A DNA stretch of 64,000 nt from Paracamarosporium sp. OC-R06-R3 (lineage: Eukaryota > Ascomycota > Dothideomycetes > Pleosporales > Didymosphaeriaceae). The stretch lies in contig JACVRA010000210.1 in NCBI GenBank assembly GCA_019828545.1, forward strand, positions 620,531-684,530. The letters run 5' to 3'. The notes under the pieces were generated by a model. The model was not told the DNA's origin. It was given only the letters and a program-made list of their open reading frames with translations, and did no database searches. The position numbers and the translations under genes are program-made. Below, piece by piece: positions 1 to 11,153 of this stretch (positions are counted from its first letter, which is position 1; the number at the start of each line of letters is the position of its first letter).

Positions 1-1159
1 TCCCAGGAGAGGACTGGAAGTTGGGAGAGGGGAAGGCCCCAATCGAGAGTAGCGCGGCGGGTATCGAGGGCTTTCTGTTGCTGCTGCAGGCGCCCCTTTT
101 CGATTTCATTATGGCGGAAGCGCTTGAGGTCGTAGGCGAGGGTGGTTTTGGAGAGAAGATAAATAAGCCATTTTGTGGGATCGTACTGGTACCATGAGAT
201 GGCATTGCCTGTTATTTGGTTAGTCAATATGTAAGATAACATACGACTCGATAGAATTAGAAAGGTAAACGTACGGTAGTCACTAGGGAACTCGTGGTGG
301 AAGTTGTGATATCCTTCGCCAAGCGTGACAAGGGCTGTGATGAAATGGTCTCGAGGCGTCCTTCGGTCATCGAACGGCTGTTCGCCCAACCAGTGAGCAA
401 GAGAGTTGACGCAGAAAGTGGCTTGTTGAACGAAGCATGCTCGGATGATGCCTGCGTACACAAGTCCTCCCCACCAGTCGCCCCAACCTAAACCTGCAAC
501 ACACATGGGAAAGATCCACGCTGCAACAAGGAGACTTTTGCCATCTGTGTAGAGTTAGTATACCAGTCAGATGTTGTGTCTCATGTCATACTTACAGTTC
601 TTATGCTGCCAAACGACCACAGGATCCTCATCTAAGTCCGAAATATCCGTCCTTCCAATCTTCTTGGGATCCTGTTGCAACACCATCCAGCCTATGTGGG
701 AGTGGAAGAATCCTCTCAGTGCGCAGTATGGGTCCCTCGAAGTGTCCGTCCATCGATGATGAGCTCTGTGTTTGCTGCTCCAAAACCTGATAGAGCCCTG
801 AATGGCACCGGCACCTACGAACGCAAGGAACAGGCGGAGAGGCAAACGTGCACTGAAGCAGCGGTGGGACCAAAGCCTGTGATAGCCACCAGTGATTCCA
901 AAACCAGTGAAGAAGTAATATATGACTGTCCAGATAGCGGTAGCGCGTGTGAGGGGAACATATTGGGCGGCATATAGACCGTATGTTGGGACGAGAACGA
1001 CGAGAACCGTAGAGAACCAGTTTATGTGTTTGTACCAGTTCTGGACAGTGAAGGGCTGGTCACTGATGTGAACCCTGTATATGTGGGTAAGCATAAGTTT
1101 CAAACGCTTCAGCATGAACATGGTCATACTCACTTCGGCTGTCGCTTTTCACTCATCAT
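1..1159 (-). CDS. OLE1: Acyl-CoA delta-9 fatty acid desaturase (5' part, runs off the left edge)
   Basis: Integral ER membrane enzyme that introduces the delta-9 double bond into palmitoyl- and stearoyl-CoA, drawing electrons through cytochrome b5. All three histidine boxes are visible: HRLWSH, HRAHH, and HNFHH followed by EFPSDYR. The conserved blocks GRTDISDL and [11 protein letters not shown] are also present. My exon model on the minus strand is 1134-1159, 596-1074, 275-544 and 208 down to beyond base 1. Introns of 59, 51 and 66 bp have GTGAGT, GTAAGT and GTAC donors, and the 51-bp intron carries a clear TACTAAC branch site. The start at 1159 is chosen because MMSEKRQPK joins in frame to VHISDQPF, the usual beginning of fungal Ole1. 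The second half of this protein, including the C-terminal cytochrome b5 domain normal in fungi, lies outside the window, so its presence cannot be checked. Confidence 0.93.
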
Positions 1160-1789
1160 GAAAGACTGTAGCTTTGATGGGAAAGTGTTTCATGAAAGGG
1201 TGACATGATGAGCAACTATATATCGGCCAGGAAGAACACATATCTATCTTCCTTGATTCGTGCCGACATTGCACGTAGTGGCGCGATCCTAGCACAACTG
1301 CGGTTCAATACGCGAGGCACCTAGTAATACGCTCCCATTTCTGCCCCTATGTGAGTGGTTGGAAAAGAGCGGTGGGTTCGATGTAAGGCGAGCGCCAGAG
1401 AGGAGGGTTCAGCCTAAACCGCTTCGAGCGAAGCTTGCGAGAACCCTTGTCGGTGGTCCTACAAACACACCATGCTCACGAGTTGGCCAGGTCAACACAC
1501 TGAATCCTACCATTTTTTCGCGCAAGTCGAATGCTCTTCATTGTGGGGTCAGGGCCAGCGAACCGTTTTGCGCCCCACCACATCTTATGCTATCTGCGCA
1601 GATCCATTCTAAGAATTAAAAAAAAAAAATCTGCCCTAGGTACTTCAGCGATATCAAGAGACACGATCAAGAGCACATAGTTGTTGGCACAAATTTTAGT
1701 CCAATGCAAATATTTCCATTCGGACTACTGTATGACCACACATCTGTTCTAACCCTTCGCACTCCCTAACTTCCTCCCCATGGCTACGC

Positions 1790-2244
1790 TTAAGCAGCGA
1801 TGGTGACCTCGACCTCAACACCAGCCTCGATGTTGATGATGATCTGCTTGACAACCTCGGTGGGGGCGTTCAAGTCGATGAGGCGCTTGTGGATGCGCAT
1901 CTCGTACGTGTCCCAGGTCTTGGAACCCTCACCGTTGGGGGTCTTACGGGTGGTGACCTTGAGGTTCTTGGTGGGCAGACGAACGGGGCCCTTGACGCGG
2001 AGGTCCTTGCCCTTGGCACGGTCGATGAGCTCGGTGCAGACCTTCTCGAGGCTCTACGGAAGGTTAGAGATCCTGAAGGAATTGCTTTCAGACATGCTGC
2101 GCACCTTGACGTTGCGGCTGGTGAGGGTGATGCGGATCTTGTGGATCTTGGGACCCTCGAAGTCACCCTTCTCTGGCTTGTCTACGCAATCGATTAGGGC
2201 TGTACGTGCGCTTGGTGAGTGGAATCTCTCGTACTGTAAGACAT
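1790..2244 (-). CDS. RPS20: 40S ribosomal protein uS10 (S20)
   Basis: Small-subunit ribosomal protein of the head of the 40S particle. Exons on the minus strand are 2235-2244, 2105-2181 and 1790-2053, giving 116 residues, the normal size. The protein starts [20 protein letters not shown], continues with NVKSLEKVC, and contains [18 protein letters not shown] and [15 protein letters not shown] before ending in [10 protein letters not shown]. The NVK/SLEKV junction matches the animal protein exactly, which fixes the second intron (51 bp, donor GTGCGC). The first exon is only 10 nt long, a frequent pattern in fungal ribosomal protein genes. The longest open frame on this strand here is an arginine/serine-rich shadow and is not the product. 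Confidence 0.95.
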
Positions 2245-2581
2245 GGCGATTGTTGGTTTGGTTGGAGCTGGGAGGCTTGGTGGTTTAGATTAGATTCCAG
2301 TCACGACCCGGATCTTTGATCACTGTAATGTGATGACTGGCGTGGTGTTGCGTGCGGAGACGAGTTTGTCGATGGTCTCCGCCGCCCGCCCCGAGAAATT
2401 CGCCAGTGTGCGCACCGCCAAGAGTTTGACTACGCTAAACTGTTTAGCGTAAAGCGCAGATCATCCCGCCTTCCCCATCGACTCATGATGACTGCAAGAG
2501 ACACATAGAAAGGCTCCCTGTCGCCTAACGGCAATCAATTTCAAATTTGGATCAAAAGAGGAGGGCCTCCCTGTTGAAGGA

Positions 2582-4632
2582 ATGAAATCGGACAGCCGCA
2601 CAATGTCTCTCCCACAACTCGCCCCATTTCCTGACGTCAAGGTCCGCCAAAACATATTACCCGCTGAATGGACAACTTACTTGGATACCTGGGCATCTCT
2701 GACAGAACTGCATCTTCGCCTGAGCGACTTACAGTTTCGAAATGCCATCACAGAGGATTCGTCCTCTTTGAATGCTTTTCTTGTATCCTTTTTCCATGAA
2801 CTAGCCAACGATGACAGCCTAGCGTCCCAGACCCTGGTGCTTCGAAAGAAAAGCTTTCTCCTCTTGCACAGGATATTTTCCGGAGAAGATGTTCCTGCAT
2901 CGCTTCTCAGCTGGATTTTCTTATCGAATTCATGCCGAGCTTTCTCGAAGAGCACACAGTTCCGGACTTTACTCGGGGGGTTGTGGAAACGAAAAGCTGC
3001 ATCGATCGAGAAGAGCCTCCAACCTGCAAAGAACTCGCTTATCAAGAACCTGGATTCAAAAAGACCGGAAGAAGCACAAAGTACATTGACCAGAATTGTG
3101 CCTTTGTTAAGAGTATCACCAGAGGCAGGGACGTACATGCTTACCGGCTCTGACTTCCTCGATTCACTGTGCAATGCATATCCCACAGTCTCTTCTACTT
3201 TTCAAGCGAAACTTGCTACGACTGCGTATCTGGGTCTTGCTGCTTTGCTTGAAGGCGCGAAACCCAATTTCTCTATATTATCGGATCATCTGTACAGCCT
3301 TAAAGCGAACGGCGAGCAGCAGGCGAAGGCGGGAATCCCCCAGATATCACTCATTGCAGATCTTGTTACAAACACCCCTCTTCTACAGAGGATTAGAGAT
3401 AGGGCTACGGTGGCAGAAGCTGCGAGGGTAAGGAACTTCGCTTCATCATTAAGCTCCTTCCAGCAACCATCTACCGCCCGACCAAAGAAGCTCGTTAGAC
3501 GGAAGGTTGACAAGGGCAAAGCTAAGGCTACTGAAGATGAGTATGGTCATAGTGCATTTGGAGAAATACATGTTCATCGCATGAGCATGATCAGCCAGCT
3601 GCAGGACCTTTTCCCAGACTTGGGCTCCGGTTTTGTGGCGAAGCTCCTCCAGGAGTATAATGATAATGTTGAAGAAGTTACTGCACATCTTCTAGAAGAC
3701 TCGTTACCTTCACGCCTTGCCAATGCGGATAGGAGCGAACCACTGTAAGTCTTACTTTTTACGACCTATCACACAGCTAACCTTACTCTCCTAGACCGTC
3801 TTCGTTAGCCACGAAACCACACTTTTCTCCACGGCCAACACCGCCCGCCATCGAACGTCGCAACATCTTTGATGATGATGACTTCGACCGCCTGGCCGTG
3901 GATACATCACGCCTTCACATTGGCCGTAAGAACGCAGATTCAACTGCCGACACTATTCTTTCCGACCGCGCCGCGGCTCCAAGAAAATCCGCCATTCTCT
4001 CCGCCCTCGCGGCGTTTGACTCAGACGACGACGAACGTGATGACACATACGACATTGAAGATGTCGGTGGCACTGTAGACTCCGCTGCACCCGGGCCCGA
4101 CGAGGCCGATGCTGATCTTAGGGACAAGAATGAGGAAGCGCTGTTCAGAGCGTATACATCCACCCCAGACCTTTTCGCACGGGACGCAGAAACAAGGCGC
4201 GGAAAAGCCAGAACGGCGCTAAAGAGTGAGACGGGTATGACGGACGAAGCAATCGAGGGCTGGGGTCTGATGATTGCACGTGATCCCAAGCGACTGCGGC
4301 GTCTGGAGGCCAAGTTTTCGGCTTTCTCCGGACAACAGACGCACCTTGCTTCGACATCGTGGCGGAACACGCCGGCCGGTTCTGACGCTGAGGGAGCGGA
4401 GACCGGCGGAGAAGGCCAGGGACAGCGTGGTGGAAGAGGAGGTGGAAGAGGGCGTGGTCGGGGTAGAGGACGAGGTGGTGGGCGAGGAGGTGGCAATGTC
4501 GCTGGGCCTAATGATGATAAGGGAACACAGGTATCGCGGCAGCGGAAAGAGGCGAATAAGGGATCGAGAGCGAATCATAACAGAAGAGATCAGCGGGCGA
4601 GAAAGATGGCTAGGGGAGGTTTGCCTGGGTGA
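2582..4632 (+). CDS. CUE3: CUE-domain protein, RQT complex subunit Cue3/Rqt3 (ASCC2 homologue)
   Basis: In yeast and humans this protein belongs to the ribosome quality control trigger complex (helicase Slh1/ASCC3, Cue3/ASCC2, Rqt4/TRIP4), which splits collided, ubiquitinated ribosomes; its CUE domain binds K63-linked ubiquitin. Exons 2582-3744 and 3795-4632 give 666 residues. A helical N-terminal region is followed by a CUE domain at about residues 332-378, with the LFPDLGSGFV core and the dileucine-type end HLLEDSLP. Next come an acidic linker, a block of GRGRGRG repeats (about 602-625), and a basic tail with GSRANHNRRDQRARK, which is the hallmark C terminus of the Cue3/ASCC2 family. The 50-bp intron (GTAAGT...CTAG) joins EPL to PSSLATKP in frame. 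Translation could start at 2582 or at the next ATG at 2603 (MSLPQLAPFP); the second looks as good. Confidence 0.82.
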
Positions 4633-5517
4633 TAGAATCGTATAAAGCCTATCCCAGCTCTGAGGACTTCAGTTGCTCTAGGCTTATGATACACCATATA
4701 CATCCTATCCAACGTCCCCGCTATTTCACAATTTGCTTACCGATATCTTTTGATTGACGATGTACAGTTCTACAACCTCTGCGACGGGAAACGTTATACA
4801 TCCCTTCCTAAACTCTACATCAGGCGAGAAGAGTCGATGGATGCCACGTCTAAGCAACAGCCCTTGAGTACACTCGCGGCTTTGACGACATGCACGTTAC
4901 CTCCAGGAATATTTCAGTCAGTATAAACAGTAAGGGTACGCCTGTGGGATGATCGGTTTGCTGCCCTTCGTATCGATTTCTACGCTCATGCTGTTTATAT
5001 TCAAGCTAGTAACTAGTTAGAAAAATAGGGGGGTTCTCCATGTGTTACCTTGTCAGGCGACCTCGTAACCGTAGCGAATACCAGGAAGTCTGTCATTATC
5101 TTAAAGAGGTCTGTGAAGCAAGCTGTAGAACTACCACGAGAAATTCAGCTCAGAAAGCATGCCGTACAGTCATTGAAATCTGGACAGAAAATCCTTTTCC
5201 AGACTATTAACGAAAAGGCTAGGATAATAAGAAATTGAGATCCAAACATCATTTGAAACGACAAAGAAAGGTCCACTTATCATGGTGACTGATACTTTGG
5301 GTTTTGTACGCACCAATCTTGTATCCTGACGGTCTGATACAACCTAGCTCAAGCCACCATATCTTACCGACAACCTGGTTGGAAACCACCAAACAGGGTC
5401 ACCATGGAACCAACTTGGGCTTGCGTCATGTCCGTGACGCATGCGGCGGACTGGTGTATCTCATCGCGTACTCTCCGCACCCGCACCTTCCTTCAACCAT
5501 CTTCATACCCCATCAAA
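4633..5517. other. Intergenic gap, no gene seen
   Basis: This stretch between CUE3 and the next gene holds only short open frames (the longest about 62 residues, with no motif). It presumably contains the CUE3 3' end and the promoter and 5' leader of the downstream gene. I see no repeat, tRNA or transposon signature. Confidence 0.6.
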
Positions 5518-5904
5518 ATGTCTTCCACCGCTGTGGCCAAACAGAACCAGTCCCCGAAAGAAACCCTCGACGTCTTCTTCCACCTCAAAGCACTCATATT
5601 ATGTAAGTCTCTTCCCAACAATCTTATGACGTCATCTAACGGATCTCACGCAGCGAACGCCAAACTGGCTAATGGCGGTTCCATCAACGGGCGACCAAGA
5701 AATTATGACATAGTTACTACCAGTCGAGTTCGTGGCCAGACGCAGTACCGCGTGCAGTTGGTTGCGTACGAGGAGAACCCGAAAGTTGGGGGCAAAGTCG
5801 ACATCGATAGCAAGGTGTTGCTACGGAGTGCAGTGAAATTGAATCTCAACCTGGCAATGGATGACCTTTTGAAGAAAACGCAGGAAGAATTGTGGAAGGA
5901 CTGA
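5518..5904 (+). CDS. Conserved-looking small protein of unknown function
   Basis: Two exons, 5518-5602 and 5654-5904, separated by a 51-bp intron (GTAAGT donor, CATCTAACGG branch region, GCAG acceptor), encode 111 residues. The start MSSTAVAKQNQ is the first ATG that gives a compact protein; the open frame extends further upstream but that part looks like leader. After a helix (ETLDVFFHLKALIL) comes a part rich in alternating hydrophobic residues (YRVQLVAYEENP, KVLLRSAVKLNLNL) and a terminal amphipathic helix ending EELWKD. There are no cysteines and no membrane segment, so a soluble alpha/beta protein is likely. I do not recognise the family. The codon use and the clean intron argue for a real gene. 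Confidence 0.6.
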   Translation: MSSTAVAKQNQSPKETLDVFFHLKALILCKSLPNNLMTSSNGSHAANAKLANGGSINGRPRNYDIVTTSRVRGQTQYRVQLVAYEENPKVGGKVDIDSKVLLRSAVKLNLNLAMDDLLKKTQEELWKD

Positions 5905-6084
5905 GGTGATGTCAATAGAGCGGTGCCAGGGATGGTTAGAGTCAGAGCCTTTTTTGGTATGGTGTACCGGTTTTCGTGCCTTGTCACATGCGTAATGTGT
6001 AATCGATCGTACATTCTTCCCTCTGTGGCTCCTAACTATCCTACCTCTGGCGCACACGAATAAATGGCAGACAGCACGGCCCAC

Positions 6085-6235
6085 AAAGGCCAGTAGGCCT
6101 TTCTAAACATCAATAATAATGTACCGAAGGCAGCCTAGAGGCTTTATACTAAGTTTTCATCTATTTAATAGACTCCTATAGAAGTCTACAGCCACGCGCG
6201 ATTATTATAAAGTTAAAACTATTAAGTAATGTCAG
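6085..6235. repeat. A+T-rich patch with small palindrome, possible decayed repeat
   Basis: About 150 bases are much richer in A and T than the flanking coding DNA. They contain the short perfect palindrome AAAGGCC-AGTA-GGCCTTT near 6084-6101 and runs such as TTATAAAGTTAAAACTATTAA. The texture resembles transposon remnants mutated by RIP (repeat-induced point mutation) in Pleosporales, but no coding trace, inverted terminal repeat or target duplication can be seen. The assignment is a guess from composition alone. Confidence 0.3.
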
Positions 6236-6812
6236 GAAACGTGCTCGGGCCTTATCTGCCACCATTTCGTGTGCGTCAGAGCCTACCTAACTACGGTGAC
6301 TTTGGTTCTAGCATAGCAACTATATCAGTTCTGGATTTGCCAATGTCTGACTGGCCTGGCGGGATTCTGTACGTTCCGTGGAAAACATCATCTCACATGC
6401 TTCCTACCACAGGAATGTTGCGCTGTCCATCGCACACTCGCCTTATCCGCCCTAAGGCAACTTCATTGAAGCTATGATCTCAAAACAGCTACTCGGTTAA
6501 GGAATCACCTTTCCACGCGGGTATTGAAGCGCCCACCCACAATGTCCAAACTAGAACCATAAACCCATGGAAGAGCTATCTCTTATAAATGTCATCAAGT
6601 GTTTGATAAATCGCATTCCCGTATCAAAGTGTGATGTTTGTTTAGGAAGAATTGCATTGATCGGTTGTGTTCAGCGAGCAATCTCATTCCATGACCGATT
6701 AGAACGATAGTTCTCAGACAACCATCAAGTCTCTCTCCTCATCATAAATATTTATCTAGAAATGTGTATGGTGTGATTGGACTGCATATCTCCCATGTCT
6801 GGCAAGACACGC

Positions 6813-7513
6813 TCAATAATCGAGCCCCTCGCGACGCTTCTTGCGGTATACTTCGGGAACTAAGCCTCGTGGGCCATTTTCGTGGCGATAATCCGGACGA
6901 AGCCTTTTCGTGTCGTCCGCAGGACCCGAAAAGCGATGTATGGGTTTGAACTCGTCGATCTGGAACTTGCCGTTGTCGTCGCGGTAGCCCTGCTGACCAT
7001 GAAGCTGGCCTCCAACGTCGGCCTTGACTATGGAACATTAGAAAACATCCCCATATGGTACGTATTGCTATAGAATACATACGTAGCAATGCATCGGTGT
7101 CTTTGATCAAGCCGTCGGCAAGGGCGCGGGCGGCCTCCAATGCACAAGCGTTCGTCTCCTTACGCAAGATCTGGGTGTAGCCGTCCAACGAGCACACAAG
7201 AACGCAGGTGCACTTGCCATTGACGTTGCAGCTAGTCACAAAGTCTGAATTCACATTAGTATTCTCATATGAATGGTGCAGTTCACCTACCGAAGAACTT
7301 TCTCTGCTCACTGCCGTACAGGATGCGCGCATTTCCAAGTACCAATTGCTTCACCTCCAAAAGGTCGTGAACCTAACAAACTTATCAACAAATTAACAAT
7401 CTTGAATAGAAGAACTAGCTCACCCTGGAGGCGTCCTTGACTAGACTGTCGCATGCGACAACATTGCCCCCGTTCAGTGCCATAGCATTCATCAGTTGGT
7501 TTCCGTTCAGCAT
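6813..7513 (-). CDS. Orphan four-exon gene, unknown function
   Basis: I assembled a 182-residue protein from exons 7424-7513, 7291-7372, 7083-7244 and 6813-7027. All three introns (51, 46 and 55 bp) have canonical GT/AG ends (GTGAGC, GTAGGT and GTATGT donors). The product begins MLNGNQLMNAMALNGGNVV, has a cysteine-containing strand-like segment (SCNVNGKCTCVLVCSLDGY), a helix EAARALADGLIKDTDALL, and a basic C terminus with GPADDTKRLRPDYR and RKKRREGLDY. No signal peptide or membrane span is evident and I recognise no domain. The agreement of three introns in one frame is the main support. It sits alone between two gene-poor stretches, which suggests a lineage-restricted gene. The longest open frame on this strand is a mixture of exons and retained introns. 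Confidence 0.55.
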
Positions 7514-8896
7514 GAGTCCAAGCTAGGCTAGCCTTGGAAGATCAGGAGTATAGCGGTGTATTGTTTGAGGGTCGTGGAAGAAGAGAGGTCGAATCGAAGA
7601 GCGGAGGTGCGTTATGTGGGAAGAAGAGGAAGCAGGATTGGAGCTGGTGGGTGGGAGCTAAATAGAATCATAGAGAAGGCGCCGTACGTACAAACGTACC
7701 AGGGTAAAAGCAGGAAAATAGTCTTTCAAATAGTAAGAGTTCAACTCGTTATAGTCACGGCTCGAGTCTCTTACTACAACTCTAACATCATACGGACTGT
7801 AATGATGCCGAACACCTAATAGTTCATGTTAAAAGACCTACTTGCTGTCCGTTTGCGAGAAGTACGCTCTAAAATATAGTTCTATTACCGGTCGATCAAT
7901 AGCACAAAACTTAACTGTAACGCATGCATCATGCCATTTCGCTCTTTAACACTAACCTCGCAATCGGAGCGACAAAGCATTCCGCAGTCGTGCCAAACCC
8001 TTCTTTCTACGCATCGACCATAGCCATACAACACTAATGTAGCAATACCACCACTTTAGCTCTCTTGAATAAGGCCACAACCGCAGATGTCGAGGTAAAC
8101 GTGTAGCTGGATGCCAGCGCACTCCTGGTATTGGATTAGTTCCATTTCGTTTGCACAGAGATTGTTGGGCATAGAAGAACGATGCACAAGTACGGCACAG
8201 ATGGCAAGTTTAAGCAAGATGAAAGTAACTCCTCAAAGTCTGGATGCATGAGAACATCAGATAGAGTGCGTCCCAAATACAAGATTGCAGGCATGAGCAT
8301 TCTCGTGGAAGGTGCTGGACGTATTGACATAGCAACAACCCATGAATGCATTTAGTGACCACAATGTCTGGCAAGCACCTGGGTCATTTCGAATCTCCGG
8401 ATAGATCAATTCGCAATACATCCTGGAGCCTTAATTTGTACAAACATGTACGGAGATGCACAAACAAAGGTCCACCGTCGGCCAGATACTCGAAAGTGGT
8501 GGAAATATCGGCATATTCCTGCCAATGCCACAGCTCATTACGCAACAGTGGGGTTTGATTGCTGAGGGAAATCAGAAAAGAATTGTCACGAGCGAGTGCG
8601 CCCTATTCATATTGGTCTACAACTCCGTCTAGCGCCGCCGCTTATGTACCCCGTATCTTAGCTTATCAATGACAACCCCGATTTTGATAACGACTTGCGG
8701 ATCCGTTTAGAAATATGTCTCCGCGCAGGAAACGTACATTCTCGGTTGTTGGCAAACATGGGGTGGGAATTCATTTGGCGCAGTAATATGTTTGTGTAGG
8801 AAGTGAACGCTTTGAAAAGGCGCCGTCGCGACATCGACTATACTACCGCCCTACAAGCGAATACAAAATTGTCTACAAACACCAGATATCTTCACA
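7514..8896. other. Gene-poor gap of 1.4 kb
   Basis: I find only scattered open frames below 90 residues on either strand, none with a recognisable motif or convincing splice pattern. The right end should hold the promoter of the Rieske oxygenase gene at 8897. No tandem repeat or terminal inverted repeat is visible. Confidence 0.5.
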
Positions 8897-10182
8897 ATGT
8901 GGCGCATGCTCAACCCTTGGTCCTCATCCGAGGCCTCCAAGCCTGAGGTTCCGCGTGGCCTTCCTGCATCCTGGTATCGATCCGACAGCCTTTTTCAACT
9001 CGAACGACGAGCACTCTTTTCCCGCAAATGGATCCTCGCCACACACTCTATCCGACTTAGCGAGCCTGGGGCCTACATATCATTCACCTACGCTTCTTTC
9101 AAATTCTTCTTGATCAAGGATCGAGATGGTAATATCAACGGCTTTCACAACGTTTGTCGACACCGGGCCTTCCCTGTCGTAGAGAAGTCATGCGGCACCG
9201 CAAAGGTACTGAGCTGCAGGTACCACGGCTGGTCGTATGGACTAAAAGGGAACTTAGCAAAAGCTCCTAGGTTCGACAACGTCGACGGTTTTGATAAAAG
9301 CCAAAATAGTCTCCTTCCGATACATGTGCACATCGACAAAGTAGGATTCATCTGGGTGAACCTACAAGCTGGAGAGCCAGACATTAAGTGGGATGACGAG
9401 TTCAGCGGCGCCGACGAGAAGCCTATTTTGAAAGAGTTTGACTTTGAAAATGAGTTTAAATTCGATCATATGTGGACCATGGAGGTCAAGGCCAATTGGA
9501 AAGTCTTGATTGAAAACTACAACGAGTGTTACCACTGTCCTACATCGCATCCGCTGATCGCTGGCGTCTCGGATGTTTCAAAATATCGCGTTGAACCGAA
9601 CAACGGATGTCTGGAGCATACTATAATCAATAAGAATATGGAGGATAATCGATTTCGGCGGTCAATCACTTTTTTCCCACCATGCACGTCGGTCACGGTA
9701 ACGTTAGTACGCCCTTTTCATGTTTAGTTACAAGTTCGCCATACTAACTCAACGACTGAAGGGAGCACTTTTTCTACATACAGCGCATGATACCTGTTTC
9801 AGCAACAACAAGTATAATAGAAAACGAAGTTTATCGCAACAAGAATGCCACAGACAAGCAGTTCAACGACCTCTGCGAGTTCTATAAACAGGTTCTTGAC
9901 GAAGATAAACAGCTTTGTGACGGTGCGCAGGAGAACCTCAGTGCAGGTGTTTACGTCAACGGCGAGTTTCATCCTGATAAGGAGAGAGGACCGCTGCATT
10001 TTCAGGCAGAGGTCAGAAGGGAGTTGATGGCGCATAGGCAGAAGGAGGAGAAGCAAGGTGGGGTGGAGATCTGGCCAGCGCTGCCAAAACGGATGCAAAC
10101 GGGGCGATCGGCTGAAGAAGAAAGTTTCTGTGCAAAACTAGAGGCTGAGAGTTGTTCTGCGAGGGCAGAGCTGGCATGGTAG
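8897..10182 (+). CDS. Rieske [2Fe-2S] aromatic-ring-hydroxylating / choline monooxygenase-like oxygenase, alpha subunit type
   Basis: This is a Rieske non-heme iron oxygenase that would hydroxylate a small substrate with electrons from a separate reductase. The Rieske cluster ligands are clear: C87-R-H89 in NVCRHRAF and C107-x2-H110 in [10 protein letters not shown]. The catalytic iron site follows in [12 protein letters not shown] (about 208-218, with E210, H213 and H218). Exons 8897-9706 and 9766-10182 give 408 residues, the usual length for fungal members. The acceptor at 9765 restores the frame into [15 protein letters not shown]. The donor may be GTACGC (9707) or GTAACG (9698); both keep frame and differ by three residues. 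The substrate cannot be told: fungal homologues include choline monooxygenase-like enzymes. No reductase or transporter gene adjoins it. Confidence 0.85.
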
Positions 10183-10348
10183 ATAGAGAGCATTTATCTC
10201 TTTGATGTGTATCATGAGCGATATGTCTCCTTAACGTTGCCCTGTTTCTTTCCACCAACGTAGATAATTGGTTTAACGTGCACATGCTTGTGTAGTTGTC
10301 TGAACTCCGCTCGACCGTAATTAAGACGCATAACGTCCTCTTTCTGCT

Positions 10349-10390
10349 CTCCGCCTCCGCCTCCTCCGCCTCCTCCGCCTCCTCCTCCTC
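10349..10390. repeat. CCGCCT/CCT pyrimidine-rich microsatellite
   Basis: A strand-asymmetric run of CTCCGCCTCCGCCTC units lies 3' of the Rieske gene. Read on the minus strand it is an uninterrupted poly-glycine stretch (GGC/GGA codons), which explains a spurious glycine-rich open frame there. Confidence 0.85.
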
Positions 10391-10438
10391 TATGCCTAGG
10401 GTTTATTCGCAATTGCTGTAGTCCTGCACTCACGTTGA

Positions 10439-10639
10439 CTAGGATACCTTGTAGACTAGGTAGCCTGTACATGTCTTGCAAACCGCGCCCTTCTTCTTTG
10501 GCGCCCTCCTCTTGACCTTGTTGTCGTTCTTCTCAACGGCTTGAGGCTGCTTCGTGCGCTTCTCGTTGGTTGTGGCCGCCTTGTCTGTTTTTGTGGCGGG
10601 CTCGCGCTTCTTGGATGATGGCTTCCTTACGGCAGCCAT
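10439..10639 (-). CDS. Possible small lysine-rich protein
   Basis: A 66-residue open frame starts at MAAVRKPSSKKREPATK and ends CKTCTGYLVYKVS. About a third of the residues are basic, with a CxxC pair near the end. Such sequences can be short nuclear proteins, but they can also arise by chance. A GT donor (GTATCC) directly after the tyrosine-lysine near the end might mean that further exons exist in the repeat-rich DNA to the left. An upstream in-frame ATG at 10678 is possible. No family is recognised; support is weak. Confidence 0.3.
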   Translation of the reverse strand: MAAVRKPSSKKREPATKTDKAATTNEKRTKQPQAVEKNDNKVKRRAPKKKGAVCKTCTGYLVYKVS

Positions 10640-10918
10640 TGTTGATTGAGTGGTTTGTTTGACGGTTGAGATAGTCACCTTTTGTGCAGATAGATTGATG
10701 TGTGCAAATAAGGTGAAGAGTGCTCCAGATGGAAGAGAAGCATGGACTTATATAGTCGTACGTGGTCGAGATAAGAGTGCAGCGACGGGCTCAGGTAAAA
10801 GACTTATGCTCGGGTAATTGACGGTTCATACACAGGTAATGGACAATGCTACAAAGGTGATTGTAACATCATCATTTACCTTTTAGCATCGTCAAATGTG
10901 ACTGACGGTGCATACAAA

Positions 10919-11042
10919 GGTAATGGGCCTATGCTTGAGTGTATATAAAGGTAATGGGCCTATGCTTGGGTGTGTACACAGGTAATGGGCCTAAACTCGG
11001 GTGTGTACACTGGTAATGGGCCTGTGCTTGGGTGCGTACACA
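10919..11042 (+). repeat. 31-bp minisatellite, four tandem copies
   Basis: Four direct copies of a 31-bp unit that begins GGTAATGGGCCT and continues with a variant of ATGCTTGGGTGTGTACACA lie head to tail, followed by a truncated fifth (GGTAAAGGCC) at 11043. Degenerate copies (GGTAATTGACGG, GGTAATGGACAA) precede the array from about 10825. The copies differ at a few positions each. The array ends about 110 bases before the start codon of the SNF2 gene, so it occupies that gene's promoter or 5' leader. Confidence 0.9.
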
Positions 11043-11153
11043 GGTAAAGGCCGTTTGCTGTCTGCCGTTTTCCCGCTACTTCTTGTGCATCCTTTGCTCC
11101 TCCTCTCCATTTGCGACCGGCTCGATTCTTAAACATCTATCCCTTACCGCAAA

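Noticed and set aside
1870..2166. Arginine/serine/proline-rich frame of 98 residues on the minus strand
   Set aside because: It is an out-of-frame shadow of the uS10 gene, whose spliced frame is clear.
3915..4496. Minus-strand frame of 193 residues, proline/arginine-rich
   Set aside because: It lies antisense to the glycine/arginine repeats of CUE3 and arises from that composition.
10212..10481. Minus-strand frame with a long poly-glycine run
   Set aside because: The glycine run is the CCGCCT microsatellite read backwards; the rest has no support.
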